A stretch of DNA of 24,540 bases from Mnemiopsis leidyi (Eukaryota; Ctenophora; Tentaculata; Lobata; Bolinopsidae). Shown piece after piece: positions 24,209-24,540 of the stretch. The position numbers were made by a program, and so were the translations under genes. Within the stretch, counting starts at the first letter, position 1. The number at the start of each line of letters is the position of its first letter. The DNA is taken from assembly GCA_000226015.1 (NCBI GenBank), contig JH153666.1, positions 51,338 through 75,877 of the forward strand, written 5' to 3'. The notes beneath the pieces were generated by a model. That model searched no databases. It worked only from the letters and a program-made list of their open reading frames with translations, and was not told where the DNA came from.

Positions 24209-24400
24209 CAGGCGCCGCGCTTTTCTTTACGACCCCCTCTACAATTTTTGTTATTGCACATTGCAAAGCAAAAAAGACTAATGCATGACTAAAGTCCTCG
24301 GGAAACCAAAAACCTTGATGAACCAATCCCAGAAAACGTTACTGGCTATTGCGTCTGACTACCTGTGATCTTTTTTCTCTAGGACTAAGCGCTATGCGCG
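24209..24400 (-). promoter_or_regulatory. Candidate promoter and non-coding first exon of the minus-strand gene
   Basis: On the minus strand a strong donor (GGCGCCTG|GTAAGT, intron beginning at 24208) follows a GC-rich stretch without a usable long ORF. Upstream are a CCAAT box (minus, 24408-24412), a CACGTG E-box (24423-24428) and CpG-bearing sequence (agcgctatgcgcgctcc at about 24387-24404). The first coding exon has an acceptor just before its ATG, so a 5'UTR exon is expected. The 5' limit is a guess. Confidence 0.35.
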
Positions 24401-24540
24401 CTCCGTGATTGGTTAGTTGAATCACGTGCACGCTCCTATTTAGAGTTATTTTTCTAGGGTTGCCGAAAAGTAGTCAAAATCAGTTTTTTCAAAATAACTT
24501 TTGTTGTAAAAGGTCTTCAAATTGCCTCCTGGGGAGCAAC

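Overview
This is AT-rich animal DNA. It has spliced genes with GT-AG introns, micro- and minisatellites and decayed transposon pieces, and it shows no operons or bacterial signals. A secreted fucolectin-type (F5/8C-like) lectin and a coiled-coil/Ser-Pro-rich gene with many short exons suggest an invertebrate, probably marine (lophotrochozoan, cnidarian or similar). I cannot place it more precisely from sequence alone. || Nearly the whole window is one minus-strand gene. I assembled 18 coding exons, from an ATG at 20362 down to a TAG at 3025-3027. Every exon has GT-AG borders and every exon-exon phase matches. The exon lengths sum to 2556 nt, or 851 codons plus stop. The N-terminus has a short helical motif reminiscent of AKNA-family proteins (centrosome/microtubule organisers) followed by a coiled coil. 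The rest is basic, proline-rich and full of RSSSP-type repeats, with an FEVGP/VEIGP motif in three separate C-terminal exons. A GC-rich minus-strand donor at 24209 near CCAAT and CACGTG elements is a plausible non-coding first exon, so the gene may run from about 24.4 kb to about 2.4 kb. || Inside the 3.1-kb intron between exons 9 and 10, on the opposite (plus) strand, lies a compact nested gene. Its exons are a signal-peptide exon (9107-9170) and three exons (9429-9564, 9799-9916, 10172-10346) that together encode one fucolectin/F5-8C domain. Just upstream, at 8572-8758, is a broken copy of the same domain. || Other contents: a 15-bp minisatellite carrying 18 CACGTG sites (4942-5224) and two more CACGTG clusters. 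A satellite field at 12.5-12.95 kb repeats the splice donor of exon 6. There are several tandem duplications, a 5'-truncated LINE reverse-transcriptase tail with two 3' hairpins (23.09-23.55 kb), and a GC-rich decayed coding-like relic (20.70-21.13 kb). The first 3 kb are 3' flank with no gene that I can see.
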